Source of the DNA: Gaetbulibacter_B jejuensis
GTDB lineage: Bacteria; Bacteroidota; Bacteroidia; Flavobacteriales; Flavobacteriaceae
Assembly (NCBI RefSeq): GCF_039524015.1
Contig: NZ_BAAAGF010000001.1
Location: 744,001-808,000 of the forward strand
Direction of reading: 5' to 3'
Length of the DNA stretch: 64,000 bases
Shown here: positions 40,719 through 51,500 of the stretch, piece after piece
Position numbering within the stretch: position 1 is the first letter of the stretch
Layout: each line of letters opens with the position of its first letter
Notes under the pieces: model-generated
Seen by the model: the letters and a program-made list of their open reading frames with translations, nothing else
The model's database searches: none
What the model was told of the DNA's origin: nothing
Position numbers and translations under genes: made by a program

Positions 40719-42779
40719 TTAGTCTCTAAACAACGGCTTATCAAAGAGTAACCATTTAAAGCGTATGCCTATTTCGGTAAAAGTAAAACCAGCAGCAGTT
40801 GTTGATGCAATATTACTTCGTGTTCCAAATATATTTGCCAAACAACGATCAGAAAAACTATAACCTAACTTACCTTGTACTCTATAAGTACTTTGGCTTT
40901 TGTTGTTTTCTATAAACTGTAAGCCTGTTGCAGCAGTAAGTTCATAAAACCATTCTTTAGGCTTTGTAATAGCTTCATCTTTAATGATGTTCACAAATAC
41001 TTCTCCTGCGTTAAACTTTTCAGGAGAAAAATAAACTGTAGGCACTTGGTCTTTAAATGTAATGTATTGGTAGTTTAAACCAGCTTTAAGTGATGGTTTG
41101 GGTAAGATGTTATAATACAAAGATGTGAAAAGAAGATTTCTAGTGTTGTCGTCATTTTGACTTGTGTAAAAATATTGAGTGAACCATCCTAAATTAAAAT
41201 TTGTGCTTACATTATAATTAGCATAAAAGTTATTTTGAACAATTTCTCTATCTAATAATTCGGCATTAAAACTTTGTATTTCGCGTTTGTAGCCAATAGT
41301 TAAATCTTGTAATTTATAAGGTTTAATGTTGAAAGAAATATCAGTTAGTAACTGTGTGTAATCACTTGAGCTAGCATTTGCCGATGTTATACCAGCAGTA
41401 CCTTTAAAAGTAATAGTTGGTATTAATTGATAGGATAATCCTAGGCTGAAATCGTTTGATGTTGCTTTATTGTTAGTGGTAGTGTTCTTTGTGGTTCTGT
41501 AATTGTAGTTTCCTAAAACTTTAAATTTTGTTGATAGAGGGAATTCTAAATTATTACTAAATGCAAAAGCTTCGTTGTCACCATTATCAAAAGAGTAAGA
41601 CGCTTTTCCTTCGTAAAAAGGCGTGAAATTATTATTAAGTGTTGTTATAAAATTAGTTGCGTCTTTTTGTTTGTTGTAGAATTTTAAAGTGTTTTCAGCA
41701 GATGTGTAAGCGTCGTCATACTTGCCTAAAGCTTTTAATGCATTGGCTTTTCCTAAATTTCCATCAAACGACGTGCTGTCGTTTTGTAAAATAAGATTAT
41801 AATCGTCTAGACTCTTTTTGAAATCGCTTTTATAAATATTAAGTGTTGCTCGAAGTGCTAATATCCAATTCTCATTAGGGTTTGTTTCTATGATAGAATT
41901 AATAAGTGTGTTTGCTGGCTTATATTTTTTATTCCAAATAAGTGCCTGAATATAACGTTCCGTAGTTTGTTGTTCTGTTTTTTCGTCAGATGAAGCCTCT
42001 AAACTTTCATAAGCTTGAGAGCTTAAAGCTAAAGCCTTTTTTTCTTTTCCATTTAAGTGTGCAACTAGTGACAAACCATTCAATGCTAAAATTTTGTTTT
42101 CAGGATTTTTAGATAAAATAGTATAAGTTGTTTCAGCATCTTCTAGTCTGTTAGCAATTAAGTACAGATTAGCTAAATTGAGAAGCGTGTCTTTGTCATC
42201 CTTAAAGAGTTCTAAATTCTTTTTCAGTATGGCTTCAGCAACATCATAGTTTTGAGCTTGTTGATTTTGGTAAGCATAGCCTAAATGCATGTATTTTTTA
42301 GAAGTTAGCGCATTAGGATTGTTATTAGAAACCTCAAGCGCTTTGTCTACATAAATTAAAGCATTTTCATAATCTTTTAAGTTAGACAAGGTGTTTGCAT
42401 AACTTAACAAAGCAGGAAAACTTTTAGGGTCTTCTTTAATTAAATTTTTAAAGTAGGTTTTAGCTTGATTAAATTCTTTATTCCAAAGTAAAGATTCTCC
42501 ATAATTTAATTTTACTTCAAAATCGTTAGGATAATCGGCAAGTAAGTTGGTAAAAAGAATTTTGGCTTGTTCTGGGTTTCCGTTTAATCCAACTGCTCTT
42601 CCAAAACATAAACGCGCTGTTTTGTTATTGGGATATTCTTTTAAAATATGTTTAAAAAAAGCTTCGGCTTCATTGTACTTTCCTGTTTCTAAATATGTAA
42701 ACCCTTCTTGCATGTTTTGCGAGTAGGCAACAATACTACTTATGAAAAAGATAAATAAAACAAAAGGTTTTAGTTTCAT
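40719..42779 (-). CDS. TPR plus outer-membrane beta-barrel protein, candidate polysaccharide exporter
   Basis: A 686-residue protein: signal peptide (MKLKPFVLFIFFISSIVAYSQ), about ten TPR units (residues ~22-370), and a C-terminal barrel of ~300 residues made of alternating strands (FKVLGNYNYRTTKNT, DFSLGLSYQLIPTITFKGTAGITS...EIGIRFKWLLFDKPLF). Periplasmic TPRs on an outer-membrane barrel are the architecture of PelB, PgaA and BcsC exporters. Placement among glycosyltransferase and flippase genes supports that role, though no sequence family is certain. The YaiO type is an alternative. Confidence 0.78.
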   Translation of the reverse strand: MKLKPFVLFIFFISSIVAYSQNMQEGFTYLETGKYNEAEAFFKHILKEYPNNKTARLCFGRAVGLNGNPEQAKILFTNLLADYPNDFEVKLNYGESLLWNKEFNQAKTYFKNLIKEDPKSFPALLSYANTLSNLKDYENALIYVDKALEVSNNNPNALTSKKYMHLGYAYQNQQAQNYDVAEAILKKNLELFKDDKDTLLNLANLYLIANRLEDAETTYTILSKNPENKILALNGLSLVAHLNGKEKKALALSSQAYESLEASSDEKTEQQTTERYIQALIWNKKYKPANTLINSIIETNPNENWILALRATLNIYKSDFKKSLDDYNLILQNDSTSFDGNLGKANALKALGKYDDAYTSAENTLKFYNKQKDATNFITTLNNNFTPFYEGKASYSFDNGDNEAFAFSNNLEFPLSTKFKVLGNYNYRTTKNTTTNNKATSNDFSLGLSYQLIPTITFKGTAGITSANASSSDYTQLLTDISFNIKPYKLQDLTIGYKREIQSFNAELLDREIVQNNFYANYNVSTNFNLGWFTQYFYTSQNDDNTRNLLFTSLYYNILPKPSLKAGLNYQYITFKDQVPTVYFSPEKFNAGEVFVNIIKDEAITKPKEWFYELTAATGLQFIENNKSQSTYRVQGKLGYSFSDRCLANIFGTRSNIASTTAAGFTFTEIGIRFKWLLFDKPLFRD

Positions 42780-42823
42780 GTTTTAGCGTTTAGTTAATTG
42801 CAAGTTAAGCATTCGTATTTAAT

Positions 42824-42892
42824 CATTCGTCTACACCAATCGACCACTCACCGAAATTCAACCATTTTACAGTGTTTTCTGAAAGATATTTG
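42824..42892 (+). promoter_or_regulatory. 21-bp-spaced repeat pair C between the TPR/barrel and STAS genes
   Basis: CATTCGTCTACACC (42824) and CACTCACCGAAA (42845) are 21 bp apart. GATATTTG, one mismatch from the -7 consensus, starts at 42885, 40 bp after the second copy. A further CATTCGT stands at 42810. The region is divergent, so the minus-strand exporter gene may respond too. Confidence 0.65.
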
Positions 42893-42932
42893 TATCAGAA
42901 ATCAAAAACAAACACACAAAAATAATTGGATT

Positions 42933-43211
42933 ATGGCACTTAGTATTACAAGAAACGAGAAAACATTTGAAGTGAAAGGGAGAATTAACGCTGCAACTGC
43001 AAGCTATTTTCAAGCGCATTTTGCCATTGCACTTAATTCAGGAAACGGATTATCGATAGACATCAATAATGTAACCGAAATTGATTCTAACGGAATGAGA
43101 GCTTTAAAATCACTTTATGAAAAAGCAGAAGCTTGGAAAAAGCCATTTTACATTTTAGGTAATGGTTGTAAAGAAATTTTTGACGAGTTAAGACTTAAAA
43201 ACGTAGCCTAA
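42933..43211 (+). CDS. STAS-domain protein
   Basis: A 92-residue single STAS domain, anti-sigma antagonist-like (FEVKGRINAATASYFQAHFAIALNSGNGLSIDINNVTEIDSNGMRALKSLYEKAEAWKKPFYILGNGCKEIFDEL). ATG at 42933 is chosen; the longer frame runs through the promoter. The phosphosite of SpoIIAA (Ser before Gly in DSSG) is N53 here (D51-S-N-G), so classical switching by phosphorylation is not expected at that residue. A paralog lies at 62.9 kb. The flippase follows 28 bp downstream. Confidence 0.85.
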   Translation: MALSITRNEKTFEVKGRINAATASYFQAHFAIALNSGNGLSIDINNVTEIDSNGMRALKSLYEKAEAWKKPFYILGNGCKEIFDELRLKNVA

Positions 43212-43239
43212 ACAAGTTTGATCTTAAAGCCCTAAAGTC

Positions 43240-44481
43240 ATGCAAGCAACTACTACAATAAAAGTTAAGAAAATGTCTCCAGAACAGCTGTTTATGTTAA
43301 GCGTTTTGGCTGTAAACGGAGGAAACTATTTATACAATCTTATTTTAGGTCGTGTTTTAGGACCTGCTCAATTTGCTGATGCCGCAGTATTAATCACTTT
43401 TTTGTTGGTGCTATCATTTGTAGCAATGACATTTCAGTTGGTGACTGCTAAATTTTCAGTGATTTTTGAGAATGAAATTTTTAACAGCTTTATAGCTAGA
43501 ATTTATAAAAATGCCACAATATTTGGTTTAGCATTTGGAGCATTAATAGTCTTTTTTGCTAAAGACTTACAGGTGGTTTTTAATACATCTTCGTCTAGTA
43601 TGTTCGTTATTTTTGGTATTGGAGTGCCTTTGTACTTTTTAATGAGTGTAAACAGAGGTGTTTTTCAAGGTAAAAAGCAATTTAAAGCATTATCAGTTAC
43701 TTATCAATCTGAAATGTTGAGTAGACTACTCATCACACTAGGTTTAATTTTTTTATTCAACATACAGTCTTCAGTAGTTATTGCTGTGGGTATTTTAATT
43801 TCTTTTGGGTTTGGTTTAATACCATTCAAGTTTAAAGGATTTAGTTTTAAATCATCTTATGCAATACCTTCAACATATTCAAAGCAAGTAAAACGTTTTT
43901 TCTTAATAACAGCGTTTTATGAATTAACACAAATTATAATCAACAACAGTGACATATTACTGGTTAAGCATTACTTTGAGTCTTATGATGCAGGTCTTTA
44001 TGCTTCGCTAGCACTTATAGGTAGAATCGTTTACTTTATAGCTTGGATGTTTGTAATGTTGTTGTTGCCAACTGTAATTCAACTTAAAAAAGAAGGAAAA
44101 GAAACAGCACCTATTTTATTTAAATATGTTGGTTACATAGCAATTATTGCAGCTTTGATAATTATTGGTTGTGCTTTGTTTCCTGAAACAGCTATTACAC
44201 TATTATTTGGAGATAGTTATTTAGCAATGGCTCCATTGTTATGGAAGTATGCACTAGCAACAGGACTATTTGCAATATCAAACTTGTTTGCTTACTACTA
44301 TTTGTCTCTAGATAGATATGTTCCAGTGGTTATTTCAGGTCTTTTTGGAATGCTTCAAGTAGGTTTAGTCGTATTCTTTCACGACAGTTTAGAACAAGTG
44401 GTACACATGCAAATTATAGCCATGGTGTTGTTGCTATTAATTCAAGTGGTATTCTTTGTAATTGATCAAAAAAGACGTTAA
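43240..44481 (+). CDS. Oligosaccharide flippase-family protein (Wzx/PelG-like)
   Basis: A 413-residue protein of the MOP (MATE/PST) exporter superfamily with about 12 membrane segments. NYLYNLILGRVLGPAQFADAAVLITFLLVLSFVAMTFQLVTAKFSV is the typical first repeat, and ELTQIIINNSDILLVKHYFESYDAGLYASLALIGRIVYF the typical seventh-helix region. It would move a lipid-linked sugar chain or a polymer across the inner membrane. It is transcribed with the STAS gene, and the GT4 gene follows behind its own repeat pair. Confidence 0.88.
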   Translation: MQATTTIKVKKMSPEQLFMLSVLAVNGGNYLYNLILGRVLGPAQFADAAVLITFLLVLSFVAMTFQLVTAKFSVIFENEIFNSFIARIYKNATIFGLAFGALIVFFAKDLQVVFNTSSSSMFVIFGIGVPLYFLMSVNRGVFQGKKQFKALSVTYQSEMLSRLLITLGLIFLFNIQSSVVIAVGILISFGFGLIPFKFKGFSFKSSYAIPSTYSKQVKRFFLITAFYELTQIIINNSDILLVKHYFESYDAGLYASLALIGRIVYFIAWMFVMLLLPTVIQLKKEGKETAPILFKYVGYIAIIAALIIIGCALFPETAITLLFGDSYLAMAPLLWKYALATGLFAISNLFAYYYLSLDRYVPVVISGLFGMLQVGLVVFFHDSLEQVVHMQIIAMVLLLLIQVVFFVIDQKRR

Positions 44482-44506
44482 AGAAACTTAATCTAAAGCA
44501 AATTAC

Positions 44507-44575
44507 CATTCGTCTACAGTAAAAGACGTTCTGTCTAAGATCAACCCTTTTTAGGAAATATAAACCCCAAATTTG
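44507..44575 (+). promoter_or_regulatory. 21-bp-spaced repeat pair D and promoter of the GT4 gene
   Basis: CATTCGTCTACAGT (44507) and the degenerate GTTCTGTCTAAG (44528) are 21 bp apart. CAAATTTG, one mismatch from the -7 consensus, starts at 44568, 40 bp after the second copy. Confidence 0.65.
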
Positions 44576-44618
44576 TACTATAATTAAAACACAACAAAAA
44601 CATCAAAAACTTAACCTT

Positions 44619-45836
44619 ATGAAACTAGCAATTGTAACAGCATATCCACCAAGTAAAGTTACTTTAAACGAATATGCATATCATTTAGTAAAGCAGTTTA
44701 GACAAAAAGAAAATGTAACTGAATTAATATTATTAACTGATAAAACAGAAGGAGAAAAAGACTTAGAATTTACCGAAGCAGGTTGTAAAATTACTGTAAA
44801 AGAATGCTGGAAATTCAATAGTTATAAAAACATTGTTTCAGTAACTAAAGCAATCAACGACACTAAGCCAGATTCAGTATTGTTCAATTTACAATTTATG
44901 AAATTTGGAGATAAAAAAGTAGCAGCAGCTTTAGGATTAATGTTGCCATTAGTTTGCAGATTGAAACGTATTCCAAACATTGTATTATTACATAACATTT
45001 TAGAAGAAGTAGACTTAGGAAATGCAGGTTTTACCTCTAATAAAATAATGCAAAAAGTGTATGGTTTTATAGGAAGTACATTAACACGATTAATACTCCA
45101 AGCAGATACTGTTGCTGTAACAATGCAAAAATATGTTGACATTTTAGAAAGCAAGTACAATGCTAAAAATGTAACATTAATTCCTCATGGTACTTTTGAA
45201 GTAGCTGAAGAACCAAATTATCAAATCCCTGAAGGACCAATGCAAATTATGACCTTTGGTAAGTTTGGAACTTACAAAAAAGTTGAAGGTATGATTGAAG
45301 CTGTAGAGCTTGTAAGAGAACGTACAGGATTAGATTTAGAAGTAGTTATTGCAGGAACAGATAACCCTAACGTACCAGGATATTTAGCTAAAGTTCAAGA
45401 AGATTATAAGCATGTGCCACAAGTAAGATTTACAGGTTATGTTGAAGAAGAAGATGTACCAGTAATTTTTAATGAAAGTGCAGTGGTTGTGTTCCCGTAT
45501 ACATCTACAACAGGAAGCTCTGGTGTCTTACACCAAGCAGGAAGTTATGGAAAGGCTGTTGTAATGCCAGATTTAGGAGACTTAGCATTATTAGTAAAAG
45601 ATGAAGGATACCAAGGTGAGTTTTTTGAGCCAACATCTGTAGAGAGTTTAGCAAATGCTATTGAGGCAATTGTGGTAAACGATAACTATAGAGAGCAGTT
45701 AGGACAAGCTAATTATAAAGCAGCTACAGCATTTCCTATGTCAACAATAGCTGATATGTACCTAAATAATTTTGAGCAAATTATAGACAGAAAAATCAAT
45801 AGAGGAGAAGTAAGTACTTCAGAAATTATTCTCTAG
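44619..45836 (+). CDS. Family 4 glycosyltransferase (GT-B)
   Basis: A 405-residue cytoplasmic GT-B enzyme. The N-terminal domain starts KLAIVTAYPPSKVTLNEYAYHLV. The donor-binding domain contains LIPHGTFEVAEE, IMTFGKFGTYKKVEGMIEAVELV, VPQVRFTGYVEEEDVPVIFNES and VVFPYTSTTGSSGVLHQAGSYGKAVVMPDLGDL, the GT4 signature region. The donor sugar is unknown. In Pel systems the polymerising enzyme PelF is also a GT4, but the sequence here is not specifically PelF. It overlaps the convergent GH5-like gene by 11 bases. Confidence 0.9.
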   Translation: MKLAIVTAYPPSKVTLNEYAYHLVKQFRQKENVTELILLTDKTEGEKDLEFTEAGCKITVKECWKFNSYKNIVSVTKAINDTKPDSVLFNLQFMKFGDKKVAAALGLMLPLVCRLKRIPNIVLLHNILEEVDLGNAGFTSNKIMQKVYGFIGSTLTRLILQADTVAVTMQKYVDILESKYNAKNVTLIPHGTFEVAEEPNYQIPEGPMQIMTFGKFGTYKKVEGMIEAVELVRERTGLDLEVVIAGTDNPNVPGYLAKVQEDYKHVPQVRFTGYVEEEDVPVIFNESAVVVFPYTSTTGSSGVLHQAGSYGKAVVMPDLGDLALLVKDEGYQGEFFEPTSVESLANAIEAIVVNDNYREQLGQANYKAATAFPMSTIADMYLNNFEQIIDRKINRGEVSTSEIIL

Positions 45837-47340
45837 AAATATATTTAAAAGAAAGTTTTTTGGTATTATTTTTATTAATGAAACCAAATTGTTTTTGAGT
45901 GTTTTTGAGCCAAGGAAGTCTACCAACGACTTCCTTTGGTATTTTATCAAAGTCGTATAAGGTCCAAGACATAAATTGTAAATTGTTTTTTGCAATGATG
46001 CTTTGGGCTTTTTTATGATAATTAGCTTGGTCTTCTTCTGAAGCGCCAAACGGATTCCAAAACCCAGAATAAGATGATAATCCAAATTCTTGTAGCACTA
46101 ATGGTTTATCTGTTTTAGATTTTAGCGTTTTAATTTCGGTGTCTAAATTGTCTAAATCTTCGTAATAATGAAACGAAACTATATCAACATCATCTTTTAA
46201 TATAGTAGCGCTTTTGGTGTTTGACCAACCAATGGTAACAGGATGAATGCTATCAACAGATTTTACCAAATCAATCATGTTATCTAACCAAGCAATAACA
46301 TTATCTTTCCCTCTAGATTCAAAATCTAAATTAGGTTCGTTTTTAATGTCCCAAGCAAGTAAAGCGTTATGGTTTTTTAGTGCGTTTACAATAGTTTCAG
46401 CATGTCGCTGATTTAAGGTCCAATTTAGTACAGAGTAATCACCATAAAAATCAAATAATGTTACAACAACTTTTAGCTTGTTTTCTTCAGCAGCATCCAG
46501 AGTTTGTTGTAGTTTGTTTAGCTTTTCAGGGTTTACATTGGCTTTACCAAAATCATCATATTGCACAAAAATTCTAACCGAATTTAATCCAGCATCTTTT
46601 ATAATTTTAAAGTCTTTGCTAATAGTGTCTTTAGAAAAGCTATCACCAAACATATTCCAAGGATTTGCTTGCGGATAATAGTTTATTCCTTTTATGCTCA
46701 AAGGACTAACTGAAACAGATTTTGGAGCTGTATTGTCTGCATTAGTTGTTTCTTTTATAAAATGTCTAACACGCCAAAAACCATCTTCTAAAAGTAAAAC
46801 CACTTTGTAGGTAGAAACTTCTTTGGTTTCTAGAAGTTGTTTTTTGTTTTGAAATACACGTTTGTATTCCTGTACATCACGATCAGTGATTACTGCTAGT
46901 TGTCCATCTTCACTAAAAAACTCTAATGTGATATTGTGACTTAAAGTAGTAGATTCTACAGTGATGTTTTTAGAACTGTTTAGTGCAATAAATTGGTATA
47001 TATTTTCTCTTGCACTATCAGTAAAATAATCTTCTATGCCATTTTTTGTGTTGGTTTTATAAGCAACATGCCTAACATACCACGCATCTAAATAATCATT
47101 TTGAATTGCTTTTAGGTTTTCACTATCAATGGGTCTACCTTCGTTATTTGTAGATTGCCAATGTACTTTAGGTAAATATTGATCTATCTTTTTTATTTCT
47201 GTATGTAGCATTGCACTTCTGTCAGCACCTGTATTTAAGTAGCTGTATAAAGCGCTCACGCCAAAAATAATCAACGCAATAATTACTATATACGAAGTCA
47301 AAAGTGCAGCACGTAATATGTTTTTATTGAGGCTTACCAT
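45826..47340 (-). CDS. Membrane-anchored GH5-like glycoside hydrolase
   Basis: A 504-residue protein: an N-terminal membrane anchor (residues ~9-33), an NTF2/SnoaL-like region of ~150 residues (~60-200), then a GH5/clan-A TIM barrel. Predicted acid/base is E335 (AWDIKNEPN) and nucleophile E418 (LVLQEFGLSS), with KGINYYPQANPW and NSVRIFVQYDDF before them. It faces the periplasm and may trim or process a polysaccharide, as PelA or PslG hydrolases do. It is the last gene of a tightly overlapping three-gene unit. Confidence 0.85.
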   Translation of the reverse strand: MVSLNKNILRAALLTSYIVIIALIIFGVSALYSYLNTGADRSAMLHTEIKKIDQYLPKVHWQSTNNEGRPIDSENLKAIQNDYLDAWYVRHVAYKTNTKNGIEDYFTDSARENIYQFIALNSSKNITVESTTLSHNITLEFFSEDGQLAVITDRDVQEYKRVFQNKKQLLETKEVSTYKVVLLLEDGFWRVRHFIKETTNADNTAPKSVSVSPLSIKGINYYPQANPWNMFGDSFSKDTISKDFKIIKDAGLNSVRIFVQYDDFGKANVNPEKLNKLQQTLDAAEENKLKVVVTLFDFYGDYSVLNWTLNQRHAETIVNALKNHNALLAWDIKNEPNLDFESRGKDNVIAWLDNMIDLVKSVDSIHPVTIGWSNTKSATILKDDVDIVSFHYYEDLDNLDTEIKTLKSKTDKPLVLQEFGLSSYSGFWNPFGASEEDQANYHKKAQSIIAKNNLQFMSWTLYDFDKIPKEVVGRLPWLKNTQKQFGFINKNNTKKLSFKYISRE

Positions 47341-48551
47341 AGTGTTTTGTTTTTAAAGCTTTTTTCTATGCCAGCAGCTATAACCGTAAAGTCATATTGT
47401 CCTTTAAGGTAAATGTTTTCGTTAATATTAAAACTTACAAAACCATTATAAGATGTTTTTATTTCAGACTGAATAAGTGCATTGTTTTTGTAAATATGAA
47501 GCGTTACCTGCAAGCCGTCAGGAATCATTTGTTGCATGAAACTTTGTAAAGGACCAACGTTTATAGTTCGGTTGTTTTTTGAAAAAGCAACATCAAAGTC
47601 ATCTATTGCTTGCTTGTAGTTTATGGTAATTTCATCACTTTCAGCCATACCATCAATAAAGGCTTTAACTACCCAATTGTCACTATAATCAGGATGAATC
47701 ATTTTTGCAGTAGCAACACCTTCAATAGTTGTTCCGGAGGTTTTTAAAATATTTCCTTGACTATTTGTAATAATAAAAGTTACAAATGTACCGTCGCTCA
47801 CAGTGTTGTTAAATCGGTCTTTTATAATTGATGTTGAAAAAGTTGTTATTTGATTTCCGTCGGCATATTCATGAGGACGTTTTGAATAAATATTGAAATT
47901 TGAAGGTATTGCAGCAGTAACATTAATGGTAAACTCTTTAGAGTTTGTGCCTAAACTTTCAGAAGAAATAAGCATTCTGCCATGTTCAGTTTTAGAATAA
48001 ATGTTTTTATAAGCAATTAAGTTATTTGTGAAAATAGCACTAGTATCTTCTGATGCTAAAAATTGATGTTTTGCATTAACCTGTGTGTTTGAAGGAACAG
48101 GATTGTCAAGTGAATCTGTTGGTATTACTACAAGCATGGTGTAATCTGTTCCGCCAGCTTCAATACTTGGCGGACCAATATAGGTTTCCATAGTGGCAAC
48201 TTCAGCTTTTGGATTGATATTAAACTTTCCTGAAAGCAACGTACTGTCGTTAACAAGCTTCCAGTTTACAACGCCTGTTTTATTTGAAATTGCTTCTGGA
48301 ATAGTATAAGCTAAAGTGTTATCAGTTGTTGTACCCGAAATTAATGTGGAACCATAACTGCTAGAACAGTAAAGTAAAGGTGTTGAGGTTTCGTTACCAG
48401 AAAATTTTAATGTAATAGCATTACCAACTTCAAACTGTGTTTTGGTAGTTAGAAGTTTTATGTCTTTTATTGATTCTTGTTGCTGAACAACAAAAAACGA
48501 TGATAAAAACATCAAGCATAAAATAAACAAGTATGTGCCTTTTATTTGCAT
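47334..48551 (-). CDS. Secreted Ig-like domain protein
   Basis: A 405-residue exported protein with an N-terminal signal/anchor (YLFILCLMFLSSFFVVQQ) and a chain of beta-sandwich, Ig-like segments. One is of the bacterial Ig-like 1 (Big_1/invasin) type: GNQITTFSTSIIKDRFNNTVSDGTFVTFIITNSQGNILKTSGTTIEGVATAKMIHPDYSDNWVVKAFIDG. No catalytic motif is seen. It overlaps both neighbours (7 bases and 1 base), so it probably forms a complex with the membrane protein upstream and the GH5-like hydrolase downstream. Confidence 0.72.
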   Translation of the reverse strand: MQIKGTYLFILCLMFLSSFFVVQQQESIKDIKLLTTKTQFEVGNAITLKFSGNETSTPLLYCSSSYGSTLISGTTTDNTLAYTIPEAISNKTGVVNWKLVNDSTLLSGKFNINPKAEVATMETYIGPPSIEAGGTDYTMLVVIPTDSLDNPVPSNTQVNAKHQFLASEDTSAIFTNNLIAYKNIYSKTEHGRMLISSESLGTNSKEFTINVTAAIPSNFNIYSKRPHEYADGNQITTFSTSIIKDRFNNTVSDGTFVTFIITNSQGNILKTSGTTIEGVATAKMIHPDYSDNWVVKAFIDGMAESDEITINYKQAIDDFDVAFSKNNRTINVGPLQSFMQQMIPDGLQVTLHIYKNNALIQSEIKTSYNGFVSFNINENIYLKGQYDFTVIAAGIEKSFKNKTLW

Positions 48552-51500
48552 TAATTAGGGTTTCCTATATAGGTGTTAATTTCAATTTTTATATAACTAA
48601 AATCAGGATGCTCAATAGGTTGTAATTGTGCGGCAGTATGATTTTGTATTCTGTTTGATATAATTTTTGAAGCAATGGCTTTGTTAGGTAAACCATTGAC
48701 ATAAATGTTTTCCATGTTTTCAGAAATTACAGCTATAGTTTCATTGTTTAAAATATCATATTTAAAATCTTGTTTGCGCTGTTGTCTAATGCCTTCTTTT
48801 ATAAATAAGTGATCAACCCAAACCATTTCTTTATTTGCATTGTAATAGGTAATAAGTAATTGTGGTATGGTTATTTCTTGAATGCCACTATTAAAAAGAT
48901 TGCCATTAATTGAGCTGTTAGTAGTGTGAATGTCACTTAATACCACATTTTTATATAAATCAGAACCAGAAACATTTCCAGCTACTTGCAAGTTGAATTT
49001 AGTTGGTTGTTCTTCAAATTCAACTGGAGTAAATTCGTCAGGATTAAAAGTGTCTGGTATGGAGTCTTGCGTTTTAGACCATGCAATACCTTCAAAGTTT
49101 ATTCTAAAGCTACTAGATTCTTTAGGCATTAATTTATGCTTTACATGATATTTAGCATTGTAAGTGGCTAGTTGTTTATTGGCATCGTTGTAAAGTGTGC
49201 CTTTTAAGGTGACATCAGCAGGAACATTATCAATATTTTGTACTTCGCCAACAATAGCATAGCTATTATTATGTTTTACCAATTTAGCCGAAACAACTTC
49301 TAAAACAGGTTGTTTTAAAATGTCTTCATGATGCGTTTGCTCTGTCGTGATACGTCTTCTTCCTTGGTTGAAATATTGTGTGGTATTATTTGAATACAGT
49401 TGGTCTGGTGGCAAGTCGTTATTTAATTCGTCTGGTTGTAAAAACCAATTGCCTTTAATTTTTAAAAGGGATTTGTAATCGACCTTTTCAATTTTTTCAA
49501 GAGGTGTAATCCATTGACTCGTTACTTTTGCAGAAGCAACACTGTCATTGTGCTTTGTGATTTCAGTAGTAATCGCATCCATTTTAGCATAGCTGCTTAA
49601 CAAACCGTCGGTAACAGAAATTTCTAGCATGTATTGCGCAATATCAATATTGCTATTTGGGTTGATTAAACTATGAGCTTTTTCAAACTCTTTAAAATCT
49701 AAAGCATCATAATAAGCAATAATAGCATTTTCAGGACTGCGTTGCGAATCGTTTTTTAAGTAAAAAAGATAAATACCATAAAACACAGCAATAGCTAAAA
49801 TAAAAGACCAAACGTGCGTTATGCGTAGCAGGTTTTTAGAAAAGTGCGAATAGTTTACTGGATATTTTAAAAAATCAGGAATTGGTTTAAAACGTGTTTT
49901 AAGCATATTAACCCATAGCATTTGAATGTTTAAAACAAAAGCAATTAAAACCGTTAAAAAAGGCATAATTCCCCAATGTATTTTTAGCCATTTAGCAACA
50001 TCATCTTTTGGTAAAATAGAAGAAACAGGAGGAATGTTTAAACGTTCCCAAACCATAATGCCATTTTCTAACTGACGTAAACGTTGCCAACCACAGAAGT
50101 AAAGAATAGGGTCGTAAAACTTGTCGTTAGAAAAAATATACTTAAGATTATATTTTTCAGGTGTGGTTAAAAACTGCTGTAAAGAACCAATACCTGCAAC
50201 ACCTTTAAATTTTGAGTTTTCTAAACGCTCTATAGGTCGAGTGGTAAGTTCGGGTAATCGTCTTGCTGAATGGTAATTGCCATCTACAGTCATAGCATTG
50301 GTTTGTGCACTTAACCAAGCCATTTGGTCACCAAAACCAAGTGTTAAAAATCGCCACTTATCATGATCATCCTGGTTCAAGAAATTCACAATAGGAAGCA
50401 TTTTTATTTTTTGCGGTTGTGATGGTCTAAAATAGCCTAAACTCATTGTGAATACAACCATAAAAACAAATAAACCAGCAAGGATACCACCAATAATACG
50501 ATGGTAAATAGCACCAAATCGTGATTGAATTCTAACTTTTAAATCGCCTTCAACAAGTCGGTAGGCAAATTCACCAAGCATAGGTATAGACATAATAGAT
50601 GCCCAAAGTGTAAATCTATCTAACGTTAAAATATTGAAAGCAGTTTCACCAAGCATTTTTCTAGGGATAGGTGTTGTGCCTCCAGTTCCTAAAACGGTTA
50701 ATATTGTTATGGATAACCCAAAAAACAAATAACGCTTACTGTAATATCTGTAAAAAATGTAAGGAAGTAGAATAAGTAAAACGCCCCAAGGAATTAAAAA
50801 GAAAACTAAACCAGAAGATGTAATCTCAAGAAAATTATCTCTAGAACCATGCGGAATAGGGACTTGTGTAATCGGGTTTGCTTTTGAGTTTAACCAATAA
50901 GGAAATATACAACCAACAATAAGCACTAAAGAACAGCCACCAAAAACAACAATGCGTTTAAAAAGCTTAAAAAAGCGACTTAAAAATACTTTAAAAGTAA
51001 CAGCTTTCATGGTGCCAACTTGCTCTTTTGAAACATCCATAAGCACCATACCTATCAAAGGAAATATAAAAAAGACCATCCCAAAAATAGGTGTCACATG
51101 ATGAGACGTAACAGTAACAGCAATCAATGATAAAGAGGTTGCTAAATACCATTTCTTACCAGTTTTAAGCCATAAGTATATTTCTGGTAAGGCATGCATT
51201 AAAACTGAAATACCAACAATGCTTGGTAGTTGCCCAAAAATATGTAGCGTTTCAACAAACGAAGAGGAGAACACAGCCAAAACTGATGCGTATCCTGCAA
51301 CGGTTTTGTTTCCAGTCATCATTAATGAAAACCTATAAGCACCAGTTATGAAAAGAACAATAGCAATAAGCGCGACACTAAATAGACCAAATTTTAAACC
51401 ACCAATCAAAGAGAGTAACGCTATACTTTGGTGAACTAATGGCGGATAACTTTGTACGGTAAAGCCAGTATACCATTTATAATTCCAGGGTTCAAACCAA

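Noticed and set aside
42798..42932. N-terminal extension of the STAS protein at 42933
   Set aside because: The 45 extra residues cover the repeat pair and the -7 element and resemble no domain.
40719..45836. Direct assignment as a pel operon
   Set aside because: Only architecture and enzyme class match; PelA deacetylase, PelC, PelD and PelE are missing and the GT4 lacks clear PelF features.
45819..46085. 88-residue minus-strand frame
   Set aside because: It is a frame-shifted shadow of the GH5-like gene on the same strand.
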